From NCBI RefSeq assembly GCF_910587525.1, contig NZ_CAJULS010000145.1:1-5194 (forward strand): 5,194 nt of DNA, in the 5' to 3' direction. The translations under genes were made by a program, and so were the position numbers. Below the pieces are notes generated by a model, which saw only the letters and a list, made by a program, of their open reading frames with translations, did no database searches and was not told the DNA's origin. The DNA is from an uncultured Oscillibacter sp. (GTDB taxonomy: Bacteria > Bacillota > Clostridia > Oscillospirales > Oscillospiraceae). Of the stretch, positions 4,673 to 5,194 are shown piece after piece (the first letter of the stretch is position 1; the number at the start of each line of letters is the position of its first letter).

Positions 4673-4691
4673 GGAAATTGTGCGCTTCCAA

Positions 4692-5194
4692 TCAGAATTC
4701 CAGGTTTTTGCCGTCCTTGTTGAACACGTGGCAGACGTTGCCGCTGAAGGTCAGGTTCAACTTATCCCCGGACCGGAAGGAGTCAATACGCTCACCGTCG
4801 GCATCCATAGTGGGAACAATCACGACCACATCCCGTCCCTCGGCATTGGCATGGAAGTGGACCTCGCTGCCCATCAGCTCAGACACCTCGATGGTGGCGG
4901 AGAGCGTGTTTGCGGGATCCTTGGACAACACCATGTGACTGGGACGGACACCCAGAGTGATGGCCTGGGGAGCCACCTTATGGCCGGACAGATTCTTCTG
5001 CTTCTCGTCAGAGAGCACAACCTTGCAGCCGCCCACAGACACGGCGTACTTGCCGCCGTCCTGCTCCAGCTTGGCGTCAAAGAAGTTCATCTGCGGCATG
5101 CCGATAAAGCCGGCCACAAAGAGGTTGGCAGGGTGGTCGAAGACCTCCTGGGGTGTGCCGATCTGCTGAATGAAGCCGTCCTTCATGATGACGA
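4692..5194 (-). CDS. sugar-type ABC transporter ATP-binding protein (C-terminal part, MalK/UgpC/MsmX-like)
   Basis: This is the end of the nucleotide-binding domain and the C-terminal regulatory domain of an importer ATPase of the MalK/UgpC/MsmX group, which sits on the cytoplasmic face of the membrane and powers uptake of sugars or glycerol phosphate. The first visible residues, VIMKDGFIQQIGTPQEVFDHPANLFVAGFIGMPQMNFF, are the hallmark segment just after the H-loop. The rest is the TOBE/OB-fold region with ITLGVRPSHM and the conserved ELMGSEVHFHA, ending in NKDGKNLEF. Walker A, Walker B and the signature motif lie outside the window, so about 167 of roughly 370 residues are seen. The gene ends at its own terminator with no transporter partners downstream, which fits either the last gene of an operon or a lone ATPase shared by several importers, as MsmX is. 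The substrate cannot be told. Confidence 0.95.
   Translation of the reverse strand, partial: VIMKDGFIQQIGTPQEVFDHPANLFVAGFIGMPQMNFFDAKLEQDGGKYAVSVGGCKVVLSDEKQKNLSGHKVAPQAITLGVRPSHMVLSKDPANTLSATIEVSELMGSEVHFHANAEGRDVVVIVPTMDADGERIDSFRSGDKLNLTFSGNVCHVFNKDGKNLEF

Noticed and set aside
4413..4691. Minus-strand frame of 92 codons starting with TTG right after the ABC stop codon
   Set aside because: It would read through a strong hairpin terminator and has no ribosome binding site. Only its last part is kept, as a possible relic.
1..5194. CRISPR arrays, tRNA or rRNA genes, phage attachment sites, defence genes
   Set aside because: No regularly spaced repeats, no cloverleaf or rRNA-like stretches and no defence or integrase proteins were seen on either strand.

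Overview
The window looks like the chromosome of a spore-forming, probably motile Clostridia member. The high G+C codon use and the gene types recall gut Oscillospiraceae such as Flavonifractor, Oscillibacter or Intestinimonas, but that placement is an inference from composition and protein style. The evidence for sporulation is a SpoVAF-type germination protein behind a sigma-G-like promoter. The evidence for motility is only a consensus sigma-28/SigD -10 element in front of a protein of unknown function.

Layout: (1) 1-560, the C-terminal half of glyceraldehyde-3-phosphate dehydrogenase (+), closed by a 15-bp hairpin terminator. (2) 620-1410, about 800 bp without an intact gene. It holds a decayed minus-strand unit of 98 codons with two in-frame stops, whose promoter, ribosome binding site and terminator are all still visible. 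It also holds AT-rich inverted repeats and a 136-bp MITE-like element flanked by CTAG. (3) 1411-1593, a 60-residue single [4Fe-4S] ferredoxin (+) with its own terminator. (4) 1694-3118, a spoVAF-like gene (+). (5) 3119-3306, a convergent intergenic region with a 115-nt inverted-repeat structure and a bidirectional terminator. (6) 3307-4314, a minus-strand gene for a 335-residue protein I cannot name with confidence, behind a candidate SigD promoter and a leader hairpin. (7) 4417-4616, a stretch without a convincing gene, then a large bidirectional hairpin terminator. (8) 4692-5194, the C-terminal part of a sugar-type (MalK/UgpC/MsmX-like) ABC transporter ATPase (-), which runs off the window.

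The genes do not form one pathway. Nearly every gene has its own terminator and each complete gene appears to be its own transcription unit: housekeeping glycolysis, electron transfer, a late-forespore germination gene, a possible motility-regulon gene, and carbohydrate uptake. The points most worth following are the unknown 335-residue protein with its SigD-type promoter, the well-placed sigma-G promoter of a stand-alone spoVAF, the MITE beside the ferredoxin gene, and the decayed minus-strand unit that may now make only a non-coding transcript. I saw no clear undescribed multi-gene system in this window.
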